Source: Haloarcula nitratireducens
GTDB lineage: Archaea; Halobacteriota; Halobacteria; Halobacteriales; Haloarculaceae
DNA length: 64,000 bases
Reading direction: 5' to 3'
Assembly: GCF_019599505.1 (NCBI RefSeq)
Contig: NZ_RKLT01000004.1
Span: 186,001-250,000 of the forward strand
In this document: in pieces, positions 16,979 to 25,758 of the stretch
Layout of the letters: each line of letters starts with the position of its first letter
How positions within the stretch are numbered: position 1 is the stretch's first letter
Notes under the pieces: generated by a model
What the model was told of the DNA's origin: nothing
What the model saw: only the letters and a program-made list of their open reading frames with translations
Database searches by the model: none
Translations under genes and position numbers: made by a program

Positions 16979-19900
16979 CTACGTCGTCCTGAGGTGGTCG
17001 GTCCGCGGTTCGTACACCTCGCCTTTCTGCTTGAGCTTCTCGATCTCGTGTTCGGCTTTCGACTCGTCGATGCCGACCTCTTCGGCGCGTTCGACGACCA
17101 CGTCGATGGGCGCGCCCTCGTCGTACTCGTCTTCGATGTCGGCGATGATACCCCGGATGTTCTGGATGCGGTCGCGCTGGCTCTTCGAGGTGCCGGTCTC
17201 GACCACGTCGGCGTCGAACTCCCCGGTCTCGGGATCCACGCCGATCTCCTTCAGGCAGTAGTGGGCGATGTCGACCGCGCGGTCGGCGTCCTCCTCCTCG
17301 ACAGTGTCGGCGAGGCGAATGCGCGCCGAGGCCTCCGCGAGGCGGACGAGCGCTTCGAGCTTCCGGGCGGTTACCGGCACCGGCGCGTCGTCGTCCTGCC
17401 CTTTCATCCGCAGGTCGACGTAGAAGTCCTCGATGACCGATTTCGCTTCCTCGGTCATCGTCGGGAAACAGTTTCGCTTCGCGTAGGCGATGTACTTCCG
17501 CAGGAGGTCGGGTTCGATGGTCGGTGCGACTTCGTCGGTGACCGTATCGACCTCCTCCTCGGAGAAGTTCGAGGTGGCGTTCTGGACCCGGTGGGTGTTC
17601 AACTCGCCCGCGTAGTTGGTCTGGATGATGTGCTGAGCGAGGTTGCGGTCCTCCTCCTCGTTCGGTTGGTCGGTGACGGTGAAGATGAGGTCGAACCGCG
17701 AAATGAGCGCCGGCTCTAGGTCTATCTGCTCGCCGATGGGCTCGTACTGGTCGAAGCGGCCGTACTTGGGGTTGGCTGCACCCAGCAGCGAACAGCGACT
17801 CTTGAGCGTTGCGTTGATTCCGGCTTTAGAGACGCTGATGCGTTGCTGTTCGAGGGCTTCGTGCATGGCCGAACGATCCTCGGGCGACATCTTATCTAGC
17901 TCGTCGACCGCCGCGATGCCCTGATCTGCCAGCACGAGCGCCCCCGCTTCGAGCGTCCACTGCTGGCCGTCGCCGAAGTCGTCGCGAACCGCTGCCGCGG
18001 TGAGACCGGCGCTCGACGACCCCTTTCCGGAGGTGTAGACCGAGCGCGGCGCTATCTCTCGAATATACGATAGCATCTGTGAATTGTGCGAGACGACGCC
18101 GTTCGAGATGTAGTTGTGCGTCCCTTCGACTTCGAGGTCGTACACCCACTCCTCGTCAGGTTCCACCGGTTCGATGGACTCGATTCGGTCCCAGCCGATA
18201 TCGCCTTCAACGAGTGCGCCGAGCGCGTCGATATCTCGTCTCAGTGCGTCGAGACCACCGCCATCGGTGGCCGCTAAAGTTCCTTCTGAGGGAGCGTCAA
18301 TCTCGGTGAGTCGCGCTCGGAATGCGTCGACGACTGCAGCGAGACTTTCACGTCCCGGATTCCGCCGACCGCGCTCGTAATGTTGATACGTCGAGCGCGG
18401 AATCCCACATTCCGACTGCGTGAGGCCGAGAGCCTTGCGTATCCGTCGCAGATCGGTTCCGACAGCTGGGATTACGTCGAGATTCGTGTTCGCGTTCGTC
18501 CCGTCGTACTGTTCACACGCTTCGCGCTTTCGGCTCGTAACGAAGCCGACACGTTCGACGTAACGACTGAACGAGTCTCCAGAAATCCGCAGTCGGTAAC
18601 TACCGTTGTTTCGGGGCTTGAGCTGTGATGTGACGCCCAACGAGAGCAACATGGATCGTACGTCTTCGAGCAACCCTCGACTCATCGACGCGACGGCGAT
18701 CTCTCGCTGTGACGTAGAGACGTGACCCTCTCCTTCGATGTATCCCTTTAGGAACCCAGCGACGACAGCATCGCTCGCGCCCATGATATCTGCCGGGACA
18801 CGACGCTCGCTGGACGAGTAGAGTAACGTCTCGTCGAGTGACGCGAGGAAACTCACGAACTCGCCGGCCGAACAGAGCAACTCGCGGGCGTTCTTGCCAT
18901 CGTGTGGTACCCGTTCGGTGACATTTAGATTAACGGACTCAAGTACTACCTTCGCGTCTTCGAGGACCGCGCGGTCGTTGTTCGTTATCGAAACGAACCC
19001 AGTATTATCTGCCCGCTGTTCGACGTATCCTTCGGCAGTTATGTACCCCAGAAGCCGACCGAGATCAGGGGTCCACTCGTCGAAGAGTTCGAGGTCGATT
19101 CGATTGTGTGCCTTCGATTTGCGGAACTCGATGTCGAGGTCATCACGGCCGCTGGTCGGTACGTCTCGGGGAGTCGCAATGTGAGTGTCCTCAGACAGGT
19201 TTTCGGCCTTCGTCGCTTGGAACCGTCCATCAGATTGGACGAACAGCGGATGTGATGGTGTCACGTCGAGTTCCTGCCCCCTTGCGGTCCGTATCCGGTA
19301 CAGCGTATCCGGAGCTTCGCGCTTCCAGACTTTCGTCGCCTGTTGTGTCGCAATCATCCCGTCGTCCTGCAGTGACGGAACCTCGAAGTCCACCGAGTCC
19401 CACACACCGTCGTCGACCGGTTTCGGGTTGTCGAGGTTCGACTCGACCAGCTCTCGAATAGTCACGTCACGGCCGTCGTCGAGCGTGATACGAGTGTCTC
19501 CGTGGACACACTTCCCGGTCCCAGGGTCGCCTATCAGCAACATATGGAGGTCCCCACGTATCCGCGAACCGTCAGGAAGCTCCTTGGTGACCCCCGAGAA
19601 GAGCTGGAGCATCATCGCGAGTTTCTCCTTCTCGTAGCCGTAGATGGAAGGCGCGATGGCACCGACCATCTTCTCGTAGATGTCGGGCTCGTTCGAGAGT
19701 TCGACGATCTCCTTCTTGTCGGCGTCGGATATCTCCATGTCCTCGAACTGCTCGTCCTCGATGACGACGCTGACGCCGTCCATGTAGATGTCGAACATCG
19801 GGGACTTGTCCTGGTCCGACCCCCGCTGGTCGAGTTTGAGGACGCCGGTGACCCGGACGTGGTCGCCGGCCGTGACTTCGCCGGTGATGTCGTCTTCGAC

Positions 19901-20503
19901 GTTTATGTCGATAGACTGTGGCGTCTCGCCGCCGCGCAGTCCCTCGGGCGATTCCTGCACTCGAAGTTTCTGCGCGTCGATGAACTCCGACTGGTCGGTG
20001 TTCAGGCGGAACGGACCCTGTCGCTCGCAGCCCTGACACTCGTGGGGTTCCTGGAAGTCGCCGGCGGCCTGCGGGATGCGGGTGAGCGTCCCGCAGCGCT
20101 GGCACTCGAAGGCGGCGGTGAGGACCTTCGGGCGCACGTCCGTCGCCTTGCGGACGATGCCCTGGACGGCGATGAGGTTGCCGTGGTGTTCGTGGCGGAG
20201 CTCGCGGATATCCTCGGACTCGGGGAGGTTCTGGACGCGGACGTGGGCCTGCCCCAGCGAGACGTCGACCGGGAGGTCGTAGAGGCGAAGCGCCTCCTCG
20301 GCGTACTCCTGTAGCTGTTCGGGCTTGGTCCGGTAGTCATCGGCCAAGTCCGGGTCGAACCGATAGAGGTCCTGCCAGTCGATGTAGAGGGATTTCTGGT
20401 CGTTCGGGTATTTCTGGGCGAGTTCACCGATCTCGTTGCGGTAGTAGTTACGGTAGAACTCCTCGAAGCGGTCGATGAGTTCGGTGTTCTCGGCGGTCGC
20501 CAT
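16979..20503 (-). CDS. mcm: Replicative helicase MCM, intein-containing
   Basis: A 1174-residue precursor; without the intein 698 residues, the usual archaeal MCM length. The N-terminal domain carries a zinc site (C134, C137, C156, C159) and the OB fold (HHGNLIAVQGIVRKATDVRP). The AAA+ domain has Walker A GDPGTGK interrupted by the intein after Lys331. Downstream are SQMLSYIREIAPRSVYTSGK, the Walker B region LADQGIAAVDELDKM, the sensor/arginine finger region (SRFDLIFTVTDQPNEEEDRN) and a C-terminal winged helix. MCM hexamers unwind DNA at replication forks. The start at 20503 (MATAENTELIDRF) is preferred to a longer frame because it matches MCM N-termini. First gene of the seven-gene array. 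Confidence 0.95.
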   Translation of the reverse strand: MATAENTELIDRFEEFYRNYYRNEIGELAQKYPNDQKSLYIDWQDLYRFDPDLADDYRTKPEQLQEYAEEALRLYDLPVDVSLGQAHVRVQNLPESEDIRELRHEHHGNLIAVQGIVRKATDVRPKVLTAAFECQRCGTLTRIPQAAGDFQEPHECQGCERQGPFRLNTDQSEFIDAQKLRVQESPEGLRGGETPQSIDINVEDDITGEVTAGDHVRVTGVLKLDQRGSDQDKSPMFDIYMDGVSVVIEDEQFEDMEISDADKKEIVELSNEPDIYEKMVGAIAPSIYGYEKEKLAMMLQLFSGVTKELPDGSRIRGDLHMLLIGDPGTGKCVHGDTRITLDDGRDVTIRELVESNLDNPKPVDDGVWDSVDFEVPSLQDDGMIATQQATKVWKREAPDTLYRIRTARGQELDVTPSHPLFVQSDGRFQATKAENLSEDTHIATPRDVPTSGRDDLDIEFRKSKAHNRIDLELFDEWTPDLGRLLGYITAEGYVEQRADNTGFVSITNNDRAVLEDAKVVLESVNLNVTERVPHDGKNARELLCSAGEFVSFLASLDETLLYSSSERRVPADIMGASDAVVAGFLKGYIEGEGHVSTSQREIAVASMSRGLLEDVRSMLLSLGVTSQLKPRNNGSYRLRISGDSFSRYVERVGFVTSRKREACEQYDGTNANTNLDVIPAVGTDLRRIRKALGLTQSECGIPRSTYQHYERGRRNPGRESLAAVVDAFRARLTEIDAPSEGTLAATDGGGLDALRRDIDALGALVEGDIGWDRIESIEPVEPDEEWVYDLEVEGTHNYISNGVVSHNSQMLSYIREIAPRSVYTSGKGSSSAGLTAAAVRDDFGDGQQWTLEAGALVLADQGIAAVDELDKMSPEDRSAMHEALEQQRISVSKAGINATLKSRCSLLGAANPKYGRFDQYEPIGEQIDLEPALISRFDLIFTVTDQPNEEEDRNLAQHIIQTNYAGELNTHRVQNATSNFSEEEVDTVTDEVAPTIEPDLLRKYIAYAKRNCFPTMTEEAKSVIEDFYVDLRMKGQDDDAPVPVTARKLEALVRLAEASARIRLADTVEEEDADRAVDIAHYCLKEIGVDPETGEFDADVVETGTSKSQRDRIQNIRGIIADIEDEYDEGAPIDVVVERAEEVGIDESKAEHEIEKLKQKGEVYEPRTDHLRTT
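18083..19510 (-). other. Intein in MCM Walker A, with homing endonuclease
   Basis: Residues 332-807 (476 aa) of the MCM precursor. It begins CVHGDTRI and ends NGVVSHN before Ser, so protein splicing would join Lys331 to Ser808 and restore GDPGTGKS. Two LAGLIDADG-type motifs (LLGYITAEGYVE and FLKGYIEGEGHV) mark a DOD homing endonuclease. Near the end, before the final splicing block, a helix-turn-helix-like piece (LGLTQSECGIPRSTYQHYER) is inserted, as in several archaeal inteins. All splice residues (Cys1, His-Asn at the end, Ser+1) are present. Codon use is more AT-rich than in the flanking extein, as expected for a horizontally mobile element. Confidence 0.93.
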
Positions 20504-20653
20504 CTGAGTGCACAGAGGTAACGCCCACTCGCCTAAGAAGGTTCGCAAAGGGTGGTGAAAGTGGTCGACGGTGAGAGAGAACTCGGGGGCGGCAGATGGG
20601 GCGGCCGCGAAACGAGGGGGTGAGGTGGTCAGTGAGTTATCCGCCCACGATAG

Positions 20654-21832
20654 TCACTCACCGAGGCTGCGCAGGCCCTCGTAACACGCTCCGATGGGGT
20701 GATAGCCCGGTTCGACCTCCGGACCGTCGCCGGTCGGGTACACCGCGTTGTCGGCGTCGACGCGCTCGTACCAGTTGCCCGCCGGCGCGACCATCGTCTC
20801 GAGAGCGTACTCCCAGAAGCGGTCGTACCACTCCCGATAGCTGTCGTCGTCGGTACGCTCCGCGAGCGCCGCGGCGGCCCCGATGGCCTCGGCGACCTCC
20901 CAACTGTACTTGTCGTCGACGACCGGGTCGCCGTCCTCGTCCAGCGAGTAGTAGAAGCCGCCGCGGTCGTCGTCCCAGCCGTCGAGGGCGGTTTCGAACA
21001 GTTCGGTGGCTCGCTCGCGCGGCCACTCGGCGTCGTAGTGGCGGTCCAACACGGAGAGGAGTTTCGCCCACTCGGCGTGGTGGCCCGGCTGGTACCCCCA
21101 CGGCCGGAACTGGTGGGCCGGGTCGTCGCGGTTGTACGCGAAGTCCTGCGTCCAGTCGGCGTCGTAGTGCTCCCAGACGCGGCCGTCAGTTTCGGCGGCC
21201 AAGTCGACGCACAGCGACTCGGCGATGGTCGCCGCGCGGTCGAGGTAGCGGTCCTCGCCGGTGACCTCGTGGGCGACCAGCGACGCCTCGCAGGCGTGCA
21301 TGTTGGCGTTCTGTCCGCGGTAGGGTTCGGCCTCGGTCCAGTCGGCGTCGTAGGCGCTCCGGTAGAGCCCGTGATCGGCCTCGTAGAACCGGTCGTCGAG
21401 GAGTTCCCACACCTCGTCGAGATAGTCGGCGGCCCTGGGCACGCCCGCGTCGGCCGCGCGAGCGTACGCGAGGACGACGAACGCGTGGCCGTAACAGATT
21501 CGCCGCGACTCGACGGGCGTCGTGCCCTCCAAGAGCCAGTGATAGCCGCCGCGCTCGGCGTCGCGGAACTCGCTGTGGAGGAAGTCGACGCCGCGTTCGG
21601 CGGCTTCGAACCACCGGTCGTCGCCGAACAGCTCGCTTGCCAGCGCGAAGTTCCGCGTGAAGCGCGCCGTCGCCACGAGGTGTTTGCTGTCCGGGTCGTA
21701 CACCTCGCCCGTCTCGTAGTCCAGTTGCGCGACGAAACCGCCATGTTCCTCGTCGATACACGCGGGGTAGTAGAAGTCGAGGACGGCCTGAACGCGCTCG
21801 CGGAGCCAGTCGGCGTCGGCGTAGTCGGTCAT
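20654..21832 (-). CDS. AGE family epimerase/isomerase
   Basis: A 392-residue protein of the N-acylglucosamine 2-epimerase (AGE) alpha6/alpha6-barrel family. Typical stretches are EHGGFVAQLDYETGEVYDPD, ATARFTRNFALASELFGDD, ERGGYHWLLEGTTPVESRRI, GQNANMHACEASLVAHEVTG and PWGYQPGHHAEWAKLLSVLD. The His and Arg/Glu residues of the barrel centre (in QNANMHACE and QPGHHAEW) are kept. The family interconverts aldoses or epimerises N-acyl sugars (mannose/glucose isomerases, cellobiose epimerases). Exact sugar unknown. The start at 21832 follows a better context than an in-frame codon five residues upstream. Convergence or co-regulation with the neighbouring mnh operon is not evident. Confidence 0.82.
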   Translation of the reverse strand: MTDYADADWLRERVQAVLDFYYPACIDEEHGGFVAQLDYETGEVYDPDSKHLVATARFTRNFALASELFGDDRWFEAAERGVDFLHSEFRDAERGGYHWLLEGTTPVESRRICYGHAFVVLAYARAADAGVPRAADYLDEVWELLDDRFYEADHGLYRSAYDADWTEAEPYRGQNANMHACEASLVAHEVTGEDRYLDRAATIAESLCVDLAAETDGRVWEHYDADWTQDFAYNRDDPAHQFRPWGYQPGHHAEWAKLLSVLDRHYDAEWPRERATELFETALDGWDDDRGGFYYSLDEDGDPVVDDKYSWEVAEAIGAAAALAERTDDDSYREWYDRFWEYALETMVAPAGNWYERVDADNAVYPTGDGPEVEPGYHPIGACYEGLRSLGE

Positions 21833-21911
21833 GAGTCGGCTAGTCACGGGGGGTCGGCAAGAGCGTTGTGCCGGGTAGCGCGGCGGCGGGGTTCCGATCC
21901 GTGCTCTTCGG

Positions 21912-22253
21912 TCACTCCTCGTCGTCCTCGGTCGGCCAGGTGACGCTCCCGAGGAAGGGGACGCCGATGCGCTGGGCCGAGCGCGCGATCATGTGCGCGC
22001 CGGTCGGCACCGTCAGGAAGAGGAAGACGATACCGATGAGCGACGGCAGGCCGGCACCGCCGGGCCCGAAGTGGACGAACCCGGCGAGGAAGATAGAGGC
22101 CGTCCCCAGCGTCGTCGGCTTGCTCGTGGCGTGCATCCGGTTGTAGACGTTCGGGAGGCGGATGAGCCCGACGGTGCCGACCAGCAGGAAGAAACAGCCG
22201 ACGGCGATCAGCCCGACGACGACCCACTGCTGGAGGAGCGCGAGCGTCACCAC
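21912..22253 (-). CDS. mnhG: Na+/H+ antiporter subunit MnhG/MrpG
   Basis: A 113-residue membrane protein with three hydrophobic helices. FLLVGTVGLIRLPNVYNRMH and the KPTTLGTASIFLAG block are hallmarks of subunit G of Mrp-type multi-subunit sodium/proton antiporters. It is required for complex assembly and activity. It is last in the A-to-G operon, 94 bp after mnhF, and starts at GTG. The gap before it (22254-22347) holds no other gene. Confidence 0.88.
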   Translation of the reverse strand: MVTLALLQQWVVVGLIAVGCFFLLVGTVGLIRLPNVYNRMHATSKPTTLGTASIFLAGFVHFGPGGAGLPSLIGIVFLFLTVPTGAHMIARSAQRIGVPFLGSVTWPTEDDEE

Positions 22254-22347
22254 GGTCGCTCACCTCCCGCTGCCAGCGCGGGGTTCGTGCGGCCGAGCGG
22301 TCGCGAACGCTCGGCGAGCGGTGCGATCGAGGGGAGACGGTCTCGTG

Positions 22348-22653
22348 TCACTGTTGCTCCTCCCGTCGCTCGATGATGTCACCCTCGGTGACGAACTTCG
22401 CGACGGTGATGGTCGAGAGGAACCCGATGATGGCCAGCACGAGGCTGACGGTGACGAACAGGCCGCGGTCGGTCTTCAGCGCGAACAGCACCGCGAGCGC
22501 CACGACGTTCGTGGCGATGGCGTCGAGCGCGACGACGCGGTCGGGGACGGTCGGCCCCTTGACGACCCGGTAGCTACAGAGGATACAGAGGGCGCTGACG
22601 AGGACGATGCCGACGTCCGCGGCCGTCGTCACGATGGTCTCCTCAGCGACCAT
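22348..22653 (-). CDS. mnhF: Na+/H+ antiporter subunit MnhF/MrpF
   Basis: A 101-residue protein with three transmembrane segments and the subunit F motif YRVVKGPTVPDRVVALDAIA. It is part of the membrane arm of the Mrp antiporter. It overlaps the mnhE 3' end by 11 bp, so translation is coupled. The charged tail (EGDIIERREEQQ) is cytoplasmic by the usual topology. Confidence 0.88.
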   Translation of the reverse strand: MVAEETIVTTAADVGIVLVSALCILCSYRVVKGPTVPDRVVALDAIATNVVALAVLFALKTDRGLFVTVSLVLAIIGFLSTITVAKFVTEGDIIERREEQQ

Positions 22654-23350
22654 CGTCGGTCCCCCCTTCGTCGTCGTCGTTGGATCCTGACTCCAGAGCC
22701 CCCTCGTCCTCGGGCGTCTCGTCGTCGACGCGTACCTGGTCCCCGCCCAGCAGTCCGCCGGGCATCATCGGCGCGCGCTGGGGCTCTGGCGGCCCGTCCT
22801 CGGGCGTGTTCCGTATCGGCGGAGCGGGGTCCTCCGGGGAGCGCTCCTCGTCGAAGATGGTGAGGGCGTACCGCTCCCAGGCCCGTATCGGCTCGACGAC
22901 CGATTCGAGGTCGCTCCCTTGGATGGAGTGGACGTACAGCGCGTTCTGCTCGGGGTCGTGGTCCAGCGTGACGGTCCCCGGCGTGATGGTGATGCTGTTG
23001 GCGATGGTCGTGATACCCAGGTCCGTCTCGACGCGGAGCGGGACCAGGATCACCTCCGGTTCCAGCGGCATCCCGGGCAGCATCACCCGCCGGGCGACGT
23101 CGACGTTCGCGACGACGACCTCCCGGGCGAAGACGGCGAGGAAGCCCGCCACGGCCGGGAGCGTCGAGACCGTCCGACGGAGTTCGAACGTGTCGTCGTA
23201 CAGCCGTCGGAAGACGAACGCCACCGGGAAGCCGACGGCGAGGCCGAAGAGGAACTGGCCGAGGAACGCCGCCGCGGTGAACTTCGGCCCGCGGACGAAC
23301 ACCCAGAGGACCCCGAAGACGACGCCCGCGATCGGCCAGCGGCGGGTCAC
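22643..23350 (-). CDS. mnhE: Na+/H+ antiporter subunit MnhE/MrpE with acidic tail
   Basis: A 235-residue protein. Hydrophobic helices in the first 70 residues (MTRRWPIAGVVFGVLWVFVR) and the cytoplasmic block ETDLGITTIANSITITPGTV are typical of subunit E. The last 80 residues are a low-complexity acidic tail (GPPEPQRAPM, SGSNDDDEGG) absent from bacterial MrpE; it is probably a haloadaptive extension. The GTG start overlaps the mnhD stop (GTGA). Confidence 0.85.
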   Translation of the reverse strand: MTRRWPIAGVVFGVLWVFVRGPKFTAAAFLGQFLFGLAVGFPVAFVFRRLYDDTFELRRTVSTLPAVAGFLAVFAREVVVANVDVARRVMLPGMPLEPEVILVPLRVETDLGITTIANSITITPGTVTLDHDPEQNALYVHSIQGSDLESVVEPIRAWERYALTIFDEERSPEDPAPPIRNTPEDGPPEPQRAPMMPGGLLGGDQVRVDDETPEDEGALESGSNDDDEGGTDDGR

Positions 23351-24954
23351 TGGCTGCCACCTCCGCGGGGGGCGACGGCGTCGACGTACGCGCCGCGGTC
23401 CAGCGCCGCCTCCGCGGCGGCCCCGGCGAACCGATAGACCGGGTCGAAGCCCACGCCGACGGCGACGACGATCAGCGCGAGCGCGGCCAGTATCGAGAGC
23501 TGTCCGCGGTCGAGGGTCGCGGTCGCGACCACCTCCGTCTGCTCGCCCCAGAAGCCCCTGACCCACGCGCGGGAGGCGTACAGGATGGTAAACAGCGCGC
23601 CCGCGAGCAGGGTGACGACGGCGACGGCGGGAACTAACCCGGGCGCCGCGGCGTACCGCGCGGCCGCGGCCTCGAAGACGAGGAACTTGCCGAAGAAGCC
23701 GGTCATCGGCGGCACGCCGATGATGGAGACGCAGCCGATCAGGAAGATCCCGCCCAGCGCGGGCGAGAACGCGGCCAGCCCGCCGAGGCGAGAGATGTTC
23801 GTCGTCCCGGCCGCCCCGCGAATCGCCGCCGTCGAGAGGAACAGCAGCGACTTCGTCAGCGCGTGGTGGAGCGCGTAGACGAGCGCCGCGGCGAGCGCGA
23901 GCCGGCGGAACGAGGCGGATTGGGCCGCCGCGGCGAACGACACCGGCAGGACGATGAACCCGACCTGTCCGACGCTCGAGTACGCGAAGACGCCGTCGAG
24001 GCGGCTCTGACCGATCGCGCCAAAACCGCCGACGACGATGCTCGCAGCGCCCATCGCGAACAGGACCGGGGCGAGGAAGGCCAGCGGTGACTGACCGCTT
24101 ATCGGGCCAAACTCCGTCGGTAGCGACGCCCCGGCGAAGACGACGAAGTAGAGCCGGACGATAGCGTAGACACCGACCTTCTTCGTCACGCCGGCCAGCA
24201 TCGCCGCGATGGGGAGCGGGGCCGACCGGTAGGCCGCCGGGACCCAGAACTGGAAGGGGACGAGCCCGGCCTTGAGCGCGAACGTCACGAACAGCAGCGC
24301 CGAGAGGCCGACCACGGGAGCCACGTCGATGCCGTAGGCCGCCGGCGCGGCCAGTCGCCGGGACATGTCGGCCATATTGAGCGTCCCCGTCGTGGCGTAG
24401 AGCCCGCCGATGGCGAGCAACATCACGGCGCTCCCGATGACGTTCAAGACGAGGTAGCGGAACGCGGCGGCGGTGTGGGGCGCCTCGCCGTAGAAGGCGA
24501 CGAAGACGTAGCTGGCCATCAGCATCACCTCGAACCAGACGAAGAGGTTGAACAGGTCGCCGGTGAGGAAGGCCCCGGTGACGCCGAGCAGCAGACAGTG
24601 GAAGAGCGGGTGATAGAACACCTGCTGGTTCTGCCGGTCGATAAACCGCACCGAGAACGCGACGGCCGTTAGCGTCACGACGGCGGCGATGACGAGCATG
24701 AAGACCGCCAGCGCGTCGGCGACGAGCGTGATGCCGAAAGGGGCCGGCCAGCCGCCGATCTGGTAGACCAGCGGCGTCGGCTCGGCCGGCGACAGCATCA
24801 CCCGCCACGTCAGGAGACCGACGACGGCGGCGTAGACCGCGCCGCCGAGGACGCTCACCGCTCGCTGGGCCGTCCGAGCGCTCCGCAGCCCCAGCACGGC
24901 GAGGATAGTTCCGAGCGCGACGAGCATCGGCGCGACGACGATGTGCGGGGGCAC
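23347..24954 (-). CDS. mnhD: Na+/H+ antiporter subunit MnhD/MrpD
   Basis: A 535-residue polytopic membrane protein of the proton-pumping ND2/ND4/ND5 family. About 14 helices are visible. Key motifs include LTGDLFNLFVWFEVMLMASY (conserved Glu in the membrane), FALKAGLVPFQFWVPAAYRS (Lys used in proton transfer), YALHHALTKSLLFLSTAAIR and SIIGVPPMTGFFGKF. It is one of the two large antiporter subunits thought to carry ions. GTG start, one base after the mnhC stop. Confidence 0.92.
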   Translation of the reverse strand: MPPHIVVAPMLVALGTILAVLGLRSARTAQRAVSVLGGAVYAAVVGLLTWRVMLSPAEPTPLVYQIGGWPAPFGITLVADALAVFMLVIAAVVTLTAVAFSVRFIDRQNQQVFYHPLFHCLLLGVTGAFLTGDLFNLFVWFEVMLMASYVFVAFYGEAPHTAAAFRYLVLNVIGSAVMLLAIGGLYATTGTLNMADMSRRLAAPAAYGIDVAPVVGLSALLFVTFALKAGLVPFQFWVPAAYRSAPLPIAAMLAGVTKKVGVYAIVRLYFVVFAGASLPTEFGPISGQSPLAFLAPVLFAMGAASIVVGGFGAIGQSRLDGVFAYSSVGQVGFIVLPVSFAAAAQSASFRRLALAAALVYALHHALTKSLLFLSTAAIRGAAGTTNISRLGGLAAFSPALGGIFLIGCVSIIGVPPMTGFFGKFLVFEAAAARYAAAPGLVPAVAVVTLLAGALFTILYASRAWVRGFWGEQTEVVATATLDRGQLSILAALALIVVAVGVGFDPVYRFAGAAAEAALDRGAYVDAVAPRGGGSQ

Positions 24955-24955
24955 G

Positions 24956-25297
24956 CTATTGCCACCTCTGGACGTCGACGGTCTCGTTCTCCTCGTAGGC
25001 GCGATACGACAGGACCAGCGCCAGCGCGGTCGTGCCGAGGCTGATGACGATGGCGGTCAACACCAGCGCCTGGACCACCGGGTCGGCGGTCTCGGGGACC
25101 TCGCCGCCGTGGGTCGCGAGTATCGGCACCTGCTGGAAGCTCCCCTCGGCGACGCCGCCCATCGAAATCAGGTAGACGTTCGCCGCCTGCGAGAAGACGG
25201 CGACCCCCCAGACGACCCGTACCAGGTCCCGTCGGAGCAGGAGGAAGGTCCCCAGCGCGAACAGGCCGCCGACGACGGTGGCGAGCGCGAGGCTCAT
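24956..25297 (-). CDS. mnhC: Na+/H+ antiporter subunit MnhC/MrpC
   Basis: A 113-residue protein with three transmembrane helices, homologous to NuoK of complex I. VVWGVAVFSQAANVYLISMG and VVQALVLTAIVISLGTTALA carry the conserved pattern of subunit C, including the DPVVQALVLTAIVI segment. Start in a 4 bp ATGA overlap with mnhB. Confidence 0.9.
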   Translation of the reverse strand: MSLALATVVGGLFALGTFLLLRRDLVRVVWGVAVFSQAANVYLISMGGVAEGSFQQVPILATHGGEVPETADPVVQALVLTAIVISLGTTALALVLSYRAYEENETVDVQRWQ

Positions 25298-25758
25298 TCG
25301 GCTCCCACCACCGAGACGATGGTCAGCAGGCCGCCGACGACGACGCCGTAGATGCCGAGGTCGAACAGGAGCGCGCTCGCCAGTTCGACCTCGTGATAGA
25401 TCGGCACGTCGTGGAAGATGACGAACGACTGCGAGAGGAACGGCTCGCCGAACACCAGTCCCGCGACGCCGCTGGTCACGGCCAGCCCCAGCCCGAGGGA
25501 GAACAGCCGCCGGTACGCGGTGACGATGCGCCGCTCGAAGATGCCCCCGCCCGACTCGACCTCCCGGTCGAGGACCTCCATCTCCACGTAGTCCAGCCCG
25601 TACGCGACGTAGACGAGGACGAGCGCCGCCGTCGTCAGGACGCCGCCGATGAATCCGCCGCCCGGTAGCTTGTGGCCCTGTAAGAGCAACAGGATCGCGA
25701 CGACGAGGACGATGGGGACGACGACCCTGATGGTCGTCCTGGTGATGGTCGTCGTCAC
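25294..25758 (-). CDS. mnhB: Na+/H+ antiporter subunit MnhB/MrpB
   Basis: A 154-residue membrane protein with four helices. GHKLPGGGFIGGVLTTAALV is the subunit B signature, and AVTSGVAGLVFGEPFLSQSF the second conserved block. The GTG start overlaps the mnhA stop by 4 bp. It forms part of the membrane scaffold linked to MnhA. Confidence 0.9.
   Translation of the reverse strand: MTTTITRTTIRVVVPIVLVVAILLLLQGHKLPGGGFIGGVLTTAALVLVYVAYGLDYVEMEVLDREVESGGGIFERRIVTAYRRLFSLGLGLAVTSGVAGLVFGEPFLSQSFVIFHDVPIYHEVELASALLFDLGIYGVVVGGLLTIVSVVGAE

Noticed and set aside
22254..22347. A gene between mnhF and mnhG
   Set aside because: Only 94 bp with no open frame of note; treated as an intergenic spacer inside the operon.
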